Shown here: piece after piece, positions 47,017-60,021 of the stretch | Layout of the letters: each line of letters begins with the position of its first letter | Numbering within the stretch: the first letter of the stretch is position 1 | Origin: Lepas anatifera | Taxonomy: Eukaryota; Arthropoda; Thecostraca; Lepadidae | Assembly: GCA_034440635.1 (NCBI GenBank) | Contig: JAOTON010001929.1 | Location: forward strand, 1,005,001-1,069,000 | Length of the DNA stretch: 64,000 nucleotides | Reading direction: 5' to 3' | Made by a program: the position numbers and the translations under genes | The notes under the pieces: generated by a model | The model's database searches: none | Seen by the model: only the letters and a program-made list of their open reading frames with translations | What the model was told of the DNA's origin: nothing

Positions 47017-50000
47017 TTCGTCCCTGCCCCGCCAGTTGCAGACGCTGTTGGTCACCCTTTACAGGCAGCGGTTTCGCTCCGGGGGAGTCGCACACCATTT
47101 ACTATCTGATGAGGCCTTTGTAATCCCCCGGGAGCCCCTAACTTTTGGGCTTAACCAGCTGCGATACCCCGATTATTCGGATGAATTGAGAAGGTGGGGA
47201 GCCAATGGCTGTTTTCGGCACACTTGAAACGCCAACTGAATTAGAACTTAATCAAGCTGAAACGCAACTGAAGCATTCACAGTTTCGCTTAATTGAAATT
47301 TGTATTAGGGGATTAAGACGAATAAAATGATTAGAGGAAGAGTAAGCAGCCACTCAAACCCACAGCACGGCTTGTCTAGATTTCTTATTCATGAATAATG
47401 TTACCTCGTTTGAGTTAGTAGGTATTAAAAACAAGCATCCGTATCCAGATTGCCCGGATGCCCCGATTTTCTAGAACAACCAAGGGGTAAAGGGAAGGGA
47501 TTCTAAGGGGTAACGTTCACGGTGGAATTTCCCCGTGATTATTGAATTTCTGTAACATAATCCGAAACGGGACTGTAGCATCACCAAACGCAAACTTATA
47601 TCCCCTCAGGCAGTCTCTTCAGATACGATCTCGCGCCACGTCTGGTGTCGTGACGTCACACATTCCAGCCAATCACATCCGGCCATTACGGGAGCCGTCG
47701 ACTCTCTTGGGGGAGTGCGCCTGCGGCGGGTGTTAGTTTACTGGAAACCACGCTAATTGGTGACCCGTCTCATGTGAGGAATGTGCCCTGATGGCCGTGG
47801 GGGAGATGGGTTGTCGCTCTCAATAAGTCCGTTCTGGCGAAGGTAAGTCTGGCAGGAACAGAGAGCGAGAAGCAGAAAGACCCACGACGAAACTCCCGGA
47901 AAATGAAAAATAGCAGAAGTAATTCCAATGAGTAGGCAAAGCATGGTGGGTAGCCCAAAACACCCACCGCACGTTGTTGGCTAGAGAAACAGCAGTTCTG
48001 TAGCGGTGTGAATAGGATTTCAGCGCCGCGTCTGTTTTGTTTGTTCAAAGTTGAAACGCGAACTCTCTCAAAGGCTATGCGTGATTTCCAGTCATTCAGC
48101 GAAATCTCGAGAGGAGGGAAAGAGTCGGAGACAAAAGAGGAGGGGTTGGAAAATTGACACCGAAACGTCACACCACCAGTTTCGAAAAATGCACGGCAGT
48201 GGGCAAGTTAGGTAGGAATGAAAATATAACAGATTAAAATCATGACACCGCATCATTTTTGAAAAGCCGCTATACATTCGATAAGGGCAGCAGTCAGAAA
48301 GTGATGAATTACCAGCAACGGAATTTTAAGCCACATTGTCCACATTTGTTGAGGCGGCTGGGCACAACATAGGACCATTCGCCGACAGAGGTGGAGCTAG
48401 GCGAAACGTTGTAAGAGGGGGGAGGGGTGACAGCTAGGGAAAATCATGAAAACATGTTTCTCTCTTAAGGAAATCGGCCATTATCCGCTAAAACTAGGTA
48501 ACATTTGACTGCTTTGGGGGGCATAGTTTGATTAGCCCCCTGGATCCGTTCCTGTTTACAGGACGCTTTGAATCCTTTTGAATCTTAAAATGTACTCGTA
48601 TCCTGAACTCGTTCGTTGTGGGGACTTTCTCCACTCGAGTTCAAACAAGTTGATGGAGCTTTCGACCTGTATTTCAGGCCTTCGTCAGCAGTTTAGAAGC
48701 ACAATTCAAAAACAATCCTGATACAAATGGTGTTAAAAGCGCTAAATATTTCAAATCGGAAAGCTCAAGGTTAAGAGGACAACACACTTCTAGCTGGAAA
48801 ATGGCAAATGGAAATAACTTTACAAAATCAAGCGATTAAATACAGTCAAGGGCATATCACCATATCTGCCAAAATATAATTCGATAAAACGGTGATACTT
48901 CTAACGTAGATTGTACAAGAGCAACATTTAAGTGTAACCAACAAAGTTCAATGATACAGTGTTATTATAAGTACATTATGCATGAAAAAAACTTCAAAGT
49001 GACTTACATTATGAAATGAAAGTTCACACTAAACAATAGCACAGGAGGAGCGGAACAAAACGACAACGACAGCACGTGATGTTGTCCTGATACTGTCCTT
49101 TTGTGATGGATATCGTGAGTTGTCATGCAATTTACGCAAATCTAAGTGTTGAAGTTCAACATGTTCAGATGACCGAATGTATTTTTGTCTCAAAAATTGT
49201 TGTTGGATTATTTGTTTTCCTCTGGGTACCTAACATATAGCAATGGAAATAATCCTACCATTTCACGCCCTACCAATCGACATCTACATCTAGTAGCAGG
49301 TATAATTTTCAAATTATCCATGTGCCGTCAGTGTTTTCGTAGAAAATATTCCACCTAATCAATGCTGATATTGATCACGGAGCTACAAACCCGGGCGCAA
49401 TCCTGAGAGCGTGCCCCCCATGCCAGGTCAACATTCATACGATACCCCGAGCACGTGCGCCGTTATTTAAAACATTCCCGAGACTGTCGGCAGCACGTGG
49501 AGCTGGGGGGGAACCCCCGAAACAGGAGTCCACGGCGCCATTCAGCACACGACCATACTGTTTGGATTAGATAACTTGTCCGTCTAGCGGCGAGGCTTCC
49601 CAAACTGTCACGCAAAACCAACATGTGCAGAATCAACAGGGGAAGATTGGGCCGGGCCGGGGTGCGGTGGGGGCGACTGATGATGATGAAAGGAGGCACG
49701 TGCGGAAGGTATGCGAAGAGGGGGAGAGGGTTCGATTCAGACAGGGATAACTTTGTTAAAGGGAATGTGGCACCTTCACAACGTGATTTTAACTGAGATA
49801 GCCTTGCTGTAAAGCAAGTCAGAAAACCCCGTACTCAATACATCATTTGTCTTGAACCTCGAGATTTCCGTAGAAAAAAGCTCAAACCTACCTGCAATGT
49901 ACCCTACATGTACCCTTAGCAGCAGGTCACAGTTGTCATAGCTGTTGGTGTGACGATATATGCTGACATCAGAGGTGCAGAAACTTGCCAACTCGGCTAC

Positions 50001-50573
50001 TGGAGTTTGTGACACATTTACGAAAATCGAGCTGCATAATTGTGACAAAATAGCAATCCTGACTGTATGGTTCAAAATCAAACCGCATGTTTTCGAAATA
50101 CAGAATCGAGCGTGTAACGAATATTTTAATTTAGCAACCCTGTTCTTCATTTGCACAGCGTACCATCAGTGATACAATATTGGTACTGTGTTCAGTTTCT
50201 ACTAAAACGAGGGACCCCCGCTGCAGAAAACCCGGTAACTGCTGTCACAGTTGCTAGATTTTAATATGCAGCCTAATGGTGCCGATTGTTAGTAGTTGCC
50301 AGAAAGTTGCCGCCTAGATGCCCGAATGTGACAGTCAATTTTTTTCGAGAAATACACGATTGTGTGCATATTAAAGACATTAACGATAACGCAGATACGT
50401 TATCAAGTTCTTCTCTGTCCATTTTGTCAGGTTAAATAATATTTACAGTTTGATTCTCTTCGATTTAGCGGCCCATATTTCTTTGAATTTAGTATTAAGT
50501 ACGCCTAAAAGCTACTAAGAAAATTACTAAATGAGTGAAAAAATAAACATAGCTGGGCAGCAATTCTACTTAA
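47017..50573. other. Long non-coding stretch
   Basis: No gene recognised. A decayed GGATCC-type MITE lies at about 48386-48554 (CAGAGGTGGAGCTAGG ... CTGGATCCGTTCCTG, with AAGGAAATCGGCC inside). A short phrase TTAAAGGGAATGTGGCACCTT at about 49757-49777 recurs at about 61651-61671. Confidence 0.45.
48386..48554. mobile_element. Decayed hAT-type MITE (GGATCC group)
   Basis: The ends CAGAGGTGGAGCTAGG and CTGGATCCGTTCCTG are degraded versions of the common inverted repeat. The interior AAATCATGAAAACATG and AAGGAAATCGGCCA match subfamily I. No target duplication seen. Confidence 0.55.
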
Positions 50574-51413
50574 CACGCGCATTGACGGGGGGCGGGTACC
50601 CGCCCCCTCGGGTTTTTCGGAGATAGTAGAAAAACGGCGGCGCGTAGCGCCACCGTACTTGGTACACCTTTTCCCTCATCAGTTTTACAACTTCTGTGAA
50701 AAGTTTAAGGTTAGGTCATCTCAGGTCAGGTCACCAGTACAGGTCAAGTGACCCGACCTCAAAAAAAGTTTAAGATAGCATAAGTCGGAGCAGGGTGAAC
50801 TTATCCGATTGAAACTCATATCACATAATGGCCCCACCGAGTTCTCTAAAATTTGTTCCAGTATTTTTGATATCGATGACCTAAGGTCAGGTACGACGCA
50901 TGACCTCTCCATTGGAAATACATGGGAAAAATGGTTTTTACGGAATAACTCAGTAACGGATGGTGATAGAGCATTTATTCTAGCTGCATTAGACTTGCCT
51001 GGGCTTTGCGGTTCTAATGATATGCATTTTATATAATTTGACCCTGACCTGACCTCAGGTCAGGTCAAATCCTTGATTTGACCTAGCAAGGTCAAATTAT
51101 ATATCATTCGATTCGGCTTGCTAAGAGGATTCATATAGTTTAAGTCGTTTTGCTCTATCTTTACTTGTTCAGATGTAATGCCCGAAAAACTGAATTTTAC
51201 ATGTTATCCCTATGACGGGCATGTTTTGACCTCTCATGACCTTAAATGTGACCTGACAAAAAATGGTTCAAATGTTTTCGATGGAGAAGTAGATGGGCAG
51301 CCCAACGCCGTTTACCGTTTTTCGCTACCTACCGTGGTTCTCGAGATCTTAGGGGGGCGGGTACCCGCCCCCCGTCAATGCGAAGGTTGCTCAGACCCCC
51401 GTCAATGCGCGTG
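50574..51413 (+). mobile_element. Family B TTAA element, copy 2, intact (AGGTCA-rich)
   Basis: An 840-bp element between perfect TTAA duplications (50570-50573, 51414-51417). Ends CACGCGCATTGACGGGGG and CCCCCGTCAATGCGCGTG are perfect 18-bp inverted repeats. A second inner palindrome GGGGCGGGTACCCGCCCC occurs near both ends. I count 16 exact AGGTCA/TGACCT hexamers, where chance would give about 0.4. They include the 23-bp composite palindrome at 51045-51067. No coding capacity. Confidence 0.9.
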
Positions 51414-51417
51414 TTAA

Positions 51418-51855
51418 ACTACGCAACAGCAACAAGACAAGTTCGAAAGGCTTATGTCATGTAGAGAGAACCTGCCAAAAATTTAAACAGGTGGGAAGCC
51501 ACTTCTTTTGAGGGCATATTTATTAGGTATATCTGAGATAGAAGTGCAGGCTAAAACTAGCTAGAATAAATAGTGCTGCCCATGTCTAGTCTAAGATGAA
51601 TGTAGGCTACTTTAAGACTGATGCACTTTCACATATCAAACTTGTTTTTTTCATTCCTTAGCTTGCTTGTGCCTTAGCTTATTTGTGCCCTAGATCAAGA
51701 TTGGTTAGGTAGATTTGGAGCTGGAGGAAGTTGGGAGAGTTGGCGCCAGCAACAGACTGGCAACAACAGTAATTCAGTTGAGATTTCATGATCAAATTAT
51801 CATGTCGATATTGTACAGATAGCAAATGTGTGCCAATGCAGTCCTCCACAAAGTG
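51418..51855. other. Non-coding spacer
   Basis: Nothing recognised. Confidence 0.4.
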
Positions 51856-51859
51856 TTAA

Positions 51860-52010
51860 AACACACCTTGGAGAGGGGCCTGGCACTAACGTGCACTGGA
51901 GGGGGGCATAGTAGACCCCCTTCTCATCTCAGAAAATCACAGAAAATCTCAGAAAGAAAGAGACTTCGAAAAACGCTGGTTGGGGTGTGTTGCTTTCTAC
52001 CATTGGTAGT
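51860..52010 (+). mobile_element. Family F TTAA element, partial
   Basis: After TTAA (51856-51859) it reads AACACACCTTGGAGAGGGGCC, CACTAACGTGCACTGGAGGG and GTAGACCCCCTTCTCATCTC, a diverged match to 25375-25540. The right end is not found. Confidence 0.5.
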
Positions 52011-54602
52011 AAGCAACACCCAGGACCTGAACTGCATGGAGTTAAAGCAGGATTTTGACTACACTGGATCTTTCTTTGGTATGAGACTTCCAATACCTCT
52101 GTACCTATTAGGCCAATAGACATAATTTTACATCTATGCAGGGTAGCCGCCTCAGAGTTTTTATTGCAAGAAGGAACGACCAGGCAGGTGATAATCGGGG
52201 GTGGGAGGCAAATTTTAAGCATTTGATCTGTTTATAAAAATGCTAGTTAAGGTCCACTTTACGAACACATTTTATGTAGATCCAAATCCTATGTTGACAT
52301 TGACATTTTTTTCCCTTTTGTTGATATGTGAGATAGAAGTTCAGTGGGGGGGGGAAGCTGTGATCAGGGTTCCCAATTGTGTCCAGGTGTACGCTCCCAT
52401 TTATAGATATATTCCCAATCATAATTATTTTCATGATAATTGCTATATTTAATCATGGGGAAATGTACCATAATTGGAAAAACTCCTTCCAAAAATGGAA
52501 ACTTCTTCAAAAAGGGAAATGCATGGCATTGGGGGACACTGTAGTCAGAGTTGCTAATAATAGTTATGATCCCAATACTGGAAACAATGATCCATAACTT
52601 AAAATTTTCCTTCCAAAAACAAAAACATGATCTAAAAATGAAAACACAGTTTACTACTTTCACGCTGTAATGGCTTGGTGCTTGAACCTTGTCTGCTGCA
52701 AAAAGTAAGAGACAGGTAGATGACATTCAGCATATTGGAAATAGTATTGAAGTATACAATTATTATTTCCAGTTTTGTGTGACAGAGGAGGCATACGTCA
52801 CATTGAGTTTGTGACAGCCAGCATACTTTCTGCACCTCTGGCTGACGTCACGGTGAGTATCAACCAATCGAAGGCCTTGAAGCATATTGAAAATGGTAGT
52901 GGTTGCCAAATCATGACATCATCTACAGGCAAATATTTATTTTTTTCCTAGAGGAGAATTTTAAAAGTCAAAATATTGAGCTTACTGTACATTTTTCAAA
53001 GAAATCATGGTCCCGTGTAGGATTTTTGGCTAAAAGTACCCCTAATTGTACTAAATTCCAGGATTCGACCAAGGTGCCCCATTACCTTATTCCCCTTAAG
53101 CCAGGTGAGCTGTCATTTTGTGAACTAGAATACATACCCTTCAAACAGACTGGGAGCTGTGGACGCCATATGACTTTAACAGCTGGTGTGTTGTAAAGCC
53201 TCGAAGCCTTCCCTACCTCAAGCAGGCACGGAGAACCCATGGAAAACCCATTCAGAGGAGAAACCATGGCTCCATTGGTTGGAGATAGAAAAGGTGGCCA
53301 GGGGCTTGATAACGCCCAGAAAAAAGCTTGCCTCTCCTTGGTCCTACGCTTATTTGCAAAACATATCATTGTCACTTTTACAGTTTGGCGCTAAGCCATG
53401 TTGCCATGACCATAACCCTCCCCCGGGGCCACACCCCGTGCGACCTTCTGGTTAACCAATGACTAGTTGATTCGCACTAAGTGAGTAGCATGACATGACT
53501 AAGCTATGCCACGCTAATATGAGTTATACTGTCATTATGTATTTTGTTTTGCTCTGTGTTATGTGTTTCGTACGTTTAATAATGTTTCGTATGAGTTAGA
53601 AGTGAGAGAATCGCCGATTCATCATAATAAGTAGAATTTGAACACTAACTTAGGGCCGGAGTTCGAATTAACAAAATTATCAAATGTAGGGCCCAATTCT
53701 GTTGGTCAGCATTCTTTCCAGATTCTGTATAGTTTCGATAAACTTGACACGGCAGCAAACGTCAGGGGCCATGGTCTCGAGTAGTATCAATCCATGTCAC
53801 TAAGATTGGCTCTTTGGTGTGGCTGTGAGTCGATGCAGCGTAGTGGGGACCTTGTCGTGGAGCGATGAAGACACTTTTTGCCTAAGTCCAATTTATTTCA
53901 CGTATAGCCTGGCGCTGCAAACAGGCCGTAGCTCAGCACCAGTTCCAACACTCTATCCGGCCAGCACCTTTGCACCACTATCGTCACATAGCACCAGCAC
54001 AGCCTTCCTGTAGCACTCGCGAGATGTTGTCACACTGAAGTCTTCTGTATCACTGAGCTTACTTTGGGGCAGAACAGTGGGTTTCTATACCACGAAGGCG
54101 GAAGATTTCAAAGTGGTGACCGCTAACATGAAAGGGTACGTCGAGATAAAGCTAATGCATTCTGGGGCACATGACGGGGTTCATACTTGAGTTCATCTAG
54201 TAACATAGGGTGAGAGAATACGTCAGTCGGTTAACATTGAAGGGTGCGTTGAGATAACACTAATTGTTTCACACTGTTCATACCAAAGTTCAATTGTACC
54301 CTCGGGTGGGATAATACATCCTTATGGAAGGCGGCAGATCAGAGGGCGGACGTCCATTTGACACCAAGAAGCCACGCTAAAACACAGAAGACACAGAAGA
54401 TAACGCTAAAAGGTGCATTAGAAGAGGGTGAAACGAAGTGGGCACACTGCCTTGTGTTGCTAGGCAATGGATACGGATGAAACATTTATTATATCCTATA
54501 TACATATGTATTGTTATTTTTTATTTATTTTTTATTATTTTTTTTTTTTTACATTTATTATATCCCATATGTAATTGTTGATAATTACGAAAGATTAAGT
54601 AA
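52011..54602. other. Long non-coding stretch
   Basis: Includes a partial family G MITE (about 52137-52226) and a SINE beta tail-like segment near 53150-53190 (GGACGCCATATGACTTTAACAG). No gene recognised. T-rich and AT-rich at 54500-54560. Confidence 0.45.
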
Positions 54603-54606
54603 TTAA

Positions 54607-55444
54607 CATGCGCATTCACGGGAGGCGGGTACCCGCCACCCCCTCGGATTTTTCAAAGATAGTAAAAAAAACGGCAGCACGTAGCGCCGCTGTACTTGGC
54701 ATACCTTTTTTCATCATTTTTACAACTTTTGTCAAAATTTTAAGCTTAGGTTATCCGAGGTCAGGTCACCAGTACAGTTCAATTGACCTGACCTCAAAAA
54801 AGTTTAAGATAACATAAGTCGGAACAGGGCGAACTTATCTTATTGAAACTCATATCACGTAATGGGCCTACCGAGTTCTCTAAAGTATTTTCCAGTATTT
54901 TTGATATCGATGACCTAAGGTCAGATACGAGCCATGACCTCTCCATTAGAAATACATGAGAAAAATGGCTTTAACCAAATAACTCAGTAACGGTTGGTGA
55001 TAGAGAGTTTATTTTGATTGAATTAGATTTGCCTTGTCTTTGCAGTTCTAGTGATATGAGTTTTATCTCATTTGACCTTGACCTGACCTCAGGTCAGGTC
55101 AAATCCTTGACTTGACCTAGCAAGGTCATATTATATATCATTCGATTTGGCTTGCTGCGAGGATTCATACAGTTGCAGTCATTTTCCCTATATTTGCTTT
55201 TTTCAGATGTAATAACCTAAAAACCTTCATTTACATGTTATCCCTATGACAGAATGTTTTGACCTCTACTGACCTTGAATATGACCTGAAAAAATGGTTC
55301 AAGTATTCTCGATGGAGAAGTGGATGGGCTACCCAACGCTGTTTACCGTTTTTCGCTACCTAGCATAGTTCTCGAGATCTTAGGGGGGCGGGTGCCCGCC
55401 CCCCGTCAAAGCGAAGGTGGCTCAGACCCCCGTCAATGCGTGTG
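54607..55444 (+). mobile_element. Family B TTAA element, copy 3 (AGGTCA-rich)
   Basis: An 838-bp element between TTAA duplications (54603-54606, 55445-55448). Ends CATGCGCATTCACGGG and CCCGTCAATGCGTGTG are the family B inverted repeats with a few mutations. It is collinear with 50574-51413 and keeps the 23-bp composite palindrome at 55079-55101. Non-coding. Confidence 0.9.
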
Positions 55445-55714
55445 TTAAGAACCGGAAATAAAATATATATTACAATCCAGCCAGGGCTGGAACAGACTTG
55501 GAAGTGCAACACTACGCATGGACACTACGCCCCTGAACACAGGGGCTCAACCGCATAATTCTTAGGGGAGGGAAAAGGGATTTAAGGGCCTCCTCACTGT
55601 TTCCGCCTGCAAAAGATTGCGTGCGAGTGCCATCTAGATATATGGTGAATAAATTGCATGACTCGCACCGATTTTCCGTCCATGAGTTCCGCTCAGATCG
55701 TCCTCACGCATTGG

Positions 55715-55866
55715 CAGTGGCGGATCTAAGGGGGAGGCTAGGGGGCTCAAGCTTCCCCGAAATGTCCGAGCCCCTATAGTGAATACATAGGCAATGGGCT
55801 GCCCGAGGTACAGACGGTTGAGGCTTAAGCCCTCTAGCCCCCCATGAATTCCTGGATCCGCCACTG
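55715..55866. mobile_element. hAT-type MITE, subfamily K copy 2 (inverted)
   Basis: Ends CAGTGGCGGATCT and GGATCCGCCACTG (one mismatch). The interior is the reverse complement of 57362-57518 and 20148-20305. The flanks CGCATTGG and CACAATGA match at only 5 of 8 positions, so the target duplication is decayed or absent. Confidence 0.8.
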
Positions 55867-55967
55867 CACAATGATACCGTGTTTTTAAATTGCATGCGAT
55901 TGACCTGTGTGTATGAGCGTTCTAAAATGGCATTTTACACATTCTGCTTGCGAAATAAGCTTTTCAG

Positions 55968-56170
55968 CCTCAAGTGGCTTCAGTGGCTTCGTAGCCAGCT
56001 TTGATCGGATAGCATGTATTAACGTGGGTTCAATCCCCACGGCGGGAAACCGCCTTCCGTGTCCGATCTGACCCGGTGGAGAGGATCCTTAAACACCCAC
56101 GCCAATACTCCTGTAATTGGGCAAGTGCGCCTGTTGGGAGTGGCCCTAATATAATAGAATAAAATAGATA
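55968..56170 (+). mobile_element. tRNA-derived SINE alpha, copy 2
   Basis: Collinear with 33362-33560: AGTGGCTTCGTAGCCAG, B box GGTTCAATCCCC, GGAAACCGCCTTCCGTGTCCG, GAGGATCCTTAAACACCCAC, then an A/T-rich tail. The 5' head is rearranged (AGTGGCTTC is repeated). Confidence 0.8.
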
Positions 56171-57353
56171 TAAAACATTGATGCACTCATTTAGAATTTG
56201 ATCATATAGCGATTTCTTCTGATTTGTCACGATCAATATTTAGCGTTTGATGTCGGATTGTGGGCAGAGATTTATCAGTCAGCTGATTGTGGGTTCTGCG
56301 AGAGAGCGGAAATCGCATGCGGAAACGCTGCATGAACAGGCCATTAGACAGGCGATGGCCGAAGAGAGGGAAAGACGAAGCTACGACCCACTGTCTGTCT
56401 TTCAAATTGCCTCCGATGCTCTCCACTAACACCAGAATTGGAAATATTTTCAAGCGTCCATCCAGGTCACAAGGAGATAATACAAAAACCTAAGTCTAGT
56501 TACAAAATGGGGAGTGGGGACATCCCTCCTGACTCGTCAGTTCGGGTGAAGCGTCCCACCCCCCGATTCTGCCATCCATGCCCGAATATTGATCCACAAG
56601 GAGATATCACAAGAAAACCTACTTGACAGCAACAGCTGACTTCTGTGGAACATCAATTTTTTCCAACTGTCAACATTTATGTATCGTCCAAAAACGATAA
56701 TATTGCAGTCCAGGATTAGTATGGTGCTTTCTGTGTGTGATAGCAGCGTGTTTCGGCTTACTCAGGACTATTGGCAGATCCAGGGAGGCAAACAAGGTAT
56801 TCCCTTCCCCTCGAAATGGAAAAAGCTCGGAAAAAATTGTGTTCATCCACAGCTATCGACCTCTTTTTTATCCGACTCCCTTTTAGTTTATAAGCAAGGT
56901 TTTGGTGCCTTGACTCTCAATTTCAAACAGAAACGGTTAGCTTCAGTGTATAAATGTATGCGTGGAGCCTTGGATAGCAAAGACAAGCATCTTTTGACCA
57001 CACATTTCACGCCGTGACGTGTGCTTGTTTATTCTTATTTCTTGCCCTTCGACTTTAGGCTTACTCCCCAAACCTACCGTCTAGCTAAATTGTGGCTAAA
57101 TTTCTCACTGCGTGACGTATGTTTTGCTTTCCAGCTTCTTCTAGCGCCCAAGCCTACCGGCTAGGTGAGCCACTGCTCAGCACCATGCGTGTGCAGTTCG
57201 GTAGCATGGATCGATTATCAATTACTGGTAGATTGGATTAGATCGCCTGACCAGAAAATACTCGGCATTTTAGGCGGTGTCGGAACAGTTGCAGTGGACA
57301 CCAGGATGAAGTGTGGGGATGGTAAAATTATCTTGGGGTGAGGGGCGCCTACC
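56171..57353. other. Non-coding stretch
   Basis: Short overlapping frames near 56247-56626 match nothing known. A MITE-end-like GGCAGATCCAGGGAGG occurs at about 56773. Confidence 0.4.
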
Positions 57354-57361
57354 CCCTCCGC

Positions 57362-57518
57362 CAGTAGCGGACCCAGGAATTCATTATGGGGGGGGGGCTA
57401 GAGGACTCGAACCTCACCCGCCAGTACCTCGGGCAGCCCCTCGCCTATGTATTAACTATAGGGGCTCGGACGTTTCAGGGGCTTGAGCCCCCTAGCCTCC
57501 CCCTTGGATTCGCCACTG
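57362..57518. mobile_element. hAT-type MITE, subfamily K copy 3
   Basis: Ends CAGTAGCGGACCC and GGATTCGCCACTG; flanks CCCTCCGC (57354-57361) and CCCTCTGC (57519-57526) match 7 of 8, a hAT-like target duplication. The interior is shared with subfamily K copies 1 and 2. Confidence 0.85.
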
Positions 57519-57526
57519 CCCTCTGC

Positions 57527-58979
57527 CCCCATGGATTCGATGATATACAGCACCTCCCAGGGGAGGATGTAAATTTATATCCCAAGGTTGAGGCGGCTCA
57601 GTTTTCGTATTTACAGCGCCCTCTATGTAAGCAGCTACAGCGACATCTAGATGTCCAAAGTGGGACATCAACCATACAGGACGGGTGAGGTAAAACAACT
57701 TCAGATTTCGTTTCTGTCCAGGGCTGTTATCACCATGCTGGCCTGGTCACCATGATATTTTATGAGACTCAACGCCGGCTTATGAGCCCCTAGATTCTGG
57801 AAGACTGTGGTAGTCGCGGGCAAAGGTTAAAAAATGGATCCTGCCAACAAAGTTGAGAACAATCTAGGGGATCACAACTATCAAACATTAGCAAAACTGA
57901 GACCAGTACTTATTGAGGTGCAAATAATACATTTTGTTAAGTATGGAAGCACGATTTGGTGCCTAAACAACTTATTTTTAGCTTTTGAGATAATCATTGT
58001 ATTTTTCGGAAGACCCCAAAAATTATTTCCATATTGAGAATCTTTCTTATCTCGGGGGGTAAAAATTGGAGCCCATCGACAGAGGTGGAAACAAGTACCG
58101 AGGTGTCACCAACGGAACTGGCAACCAAACCTGGTGTGACCAAAAACGTTAAAATTTGGCACCACAACAGGATTATTTGACAAACGTTTGAAGTCCTTCT
58201 AAAACTTTAAGAAGGTGTTGACACAACGAGTGACACTTCCTTGCATTGGTGAAGAAAATCTTTCCTCCTTTTTCACCGACTTGGTCCAATTTTGTCAACA
58301 ACATTGTTGGCGAGTTGGAAGTTTTTGGGCTCTGCCCGTCGGTGAAAATAAGTAACTTTTCTTACCTCTGGTCTTAGGAGTCTTGTGAACGATCGATGTG
58401 CTGCTAACAGGCTCATATATACGACTCTATATTTCACATCTGAATTGCCTTGGCCGTAATGGGGATGGAGGGGGGCACCTGGTCAGAGAGATAAGTCCAT
58501 GAAAGGGCGAGGAGGTGGAATTCGACGACGAAAGTGAAACGGGAGGCCCTGCTCATGACAAAGGGGTGCCATTGTCCCCATCGTCATCGCCTTCTCAATT
58601 AATATGTCAGGCCCCTAACATGCCTGGGCGACACCATGACTGACAAAGGAGGCCCCCTAAACGACAGAGGAAAAGCGTAAGTCAGCCAAAAGAGGTGACC
58701 TTTTCAATGTTTCAAGGTCAAGCCTCTGAACAGGACAAGGAGGCCCCCATTGAAGCCAGTGACACGCGGGGACCCCATTTAAAGCAGAGGAGGACCTCAA
58801 TATTATCGATACGTGCCTCAGCTATATATTTAAGGTCATTGAAAAGCAAAAGAGGCGAGCAAGATTGCCTAACAAAAAAGGCTCTCTAAATTGTATAATA
58901 TTATTTTAGCCATTTTACCGCTAATGCTAAAAAACACGGCTATTGAGCTCAATGTTTCTCTAATCTGATGTTGAATTAG
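57527..58979. other. Non-coding stretch
   Basis: No gene or repeat copy recognised. Confidence 0.4.
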
Positions 58980-59200
58980 CCGCCCCGGTAGCTCAGTTGG
59001 TAGAGCGTTGGGCTACGGCCCGCTGCTCAGAAGCATGCAGTGGCAGTACATGTCCAGGCTTTGGATCGGTTTCCCTGAGACGCTCCGGCGCTCAATAGTT
59101 TACCCGACGTAGGTCGGCTGACAACTGGCTGGTGAGAGGGTGAACTGAGTGGGACGGCTGTCCCTGTGATTTGTGGAACGTTAAACTTTGGTTTCTAAAT
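58980..59200 (+). mobile_element. tRNA-derived SINE gamma
   Basis: The head GCCGCCCCGGTAGCTCAG followed by TTGGTAGAGCG is a textbook tRNA 5' end with an A box. The expected B box and acceptor stem do not follow; instead there is unrelated sequence ending GTGGAACGTTAAACTTTGG. It is therefore a SINE-type derivative and not a tRNA gene. There is only one copy in the window. Confidence 0.6.
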
Positions 59201-59503
59201 TAACCCTTCATTGTGGGAGTTGCTCGTTCTAGTGGTGGGGTCGGGGTCTCCGTGACAAGTCCCTTGATGACTTTAGTGAGACTCCGACTCCGTCAGCCAC
59301 ACTGGGAATAACTTGCACACAATTTATAAAAACAATTACTATCTTATTTATTTGTGCTCATCAGCAAAAAAGGAATGGTACCTATTTTTCATGTCGCTTT
59401 TTTAAGGGACACGCTCAATTGCTATGGGAAATGTATCCTGCATTTCATGCAATGTGGGTGCACGCGTCTCAACCAGCGGCCACCATCTGCCATCAGCTAT
59501 ACC

Positions 59504-59651
59504 CAGGGGTGGAAGCAGGAACGCTTTTTAGGGAGAACTCGGGTAAAAACGTAAAAACATGGTGTTTTTTTTAAGAAAATCGGTAAAAATTTCGCCTTTT
59601 TTGGGAGGGGGCCAAGGACCCTTGTCCCCTCAACCTCTGCGTCTTCCAGTG
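59504..59651. mobile_element. hAT-type MITE, subfamily I
   Basis: CAGGGGTGGAAGCAGGAACG ... GCGTCTTCCAGTG with interior AACGTAAAAACATGGTGTTT and AAATCGGTAAAAATTTCGCC, matching 61413-61562. Flanks match only 5 of 8. Confidence 0.65.
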
Positions 59652-59840
59652 ACTTTATCTAAGCCTGCGGATCACAAACTTTCGAGAGGTCACGCTTTGC
59701 ACCGCTGACGCCTCGGTGGGGAGGGGTCGTGAGGCGGATTATAAAACCTACAGGTGTGATGGTGGGGACATTGGTACACATGTACACATGACGTTGGTAT
59801 GAAGACAGAGGTGTACGAGCTCTTGTCATTGGACTGTGAG

Positions 59841-60021
59841 GGGGCGCGGTAGTGGAGTGGTCAGCGTAGCTGTCTGCCACGCAGCCGACCCGGGTTCAAG
59901 GCCCGGCGGCTTCCCTGAACAAGGAGCAAGCTGGCTCCCGAGAAACCCTTCCAACAGGGAAAGAGTTGGCGACGCCATATGACCCTGGCAGTTGGTGCGT
60001 CGATAAGCCCCAAAAATTATT
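59841..60021 (+). mobile_element. tRNA-derived SINE beta, intact copy
   Basis: A 181-bp element between perfect 13-bp target duplications ATTGGACTGTGAG (59828-59840 and 60022-60034). The head has an A box (TAGTGGAGTGGTCAGCG) and a B box (GGGTTCAAGGCCCGG). The body includes CCTTCCAACAGGGAAAGAG and TTGGCGACGCCATATGACCC; the tail is AAAAATTATT. The intact duplication points to fairly recent retroposition. Confidence 0.92.

Noticed and set aside
48660..48688. Hammerhead-ribozyme-like core on the minus strand (CTGACGA, a 6-bp stem, GAAA)
   Set aside because: An extra A follows the CUGANGA box, and I see no convincing stem III, cleavage triplet or stem I around it.
58980..59052. A functional tRNA gene
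   Set aside because: The 5' half is tRNA-like but there is no matching B box or acceptor stem; it reads as a SINE head.
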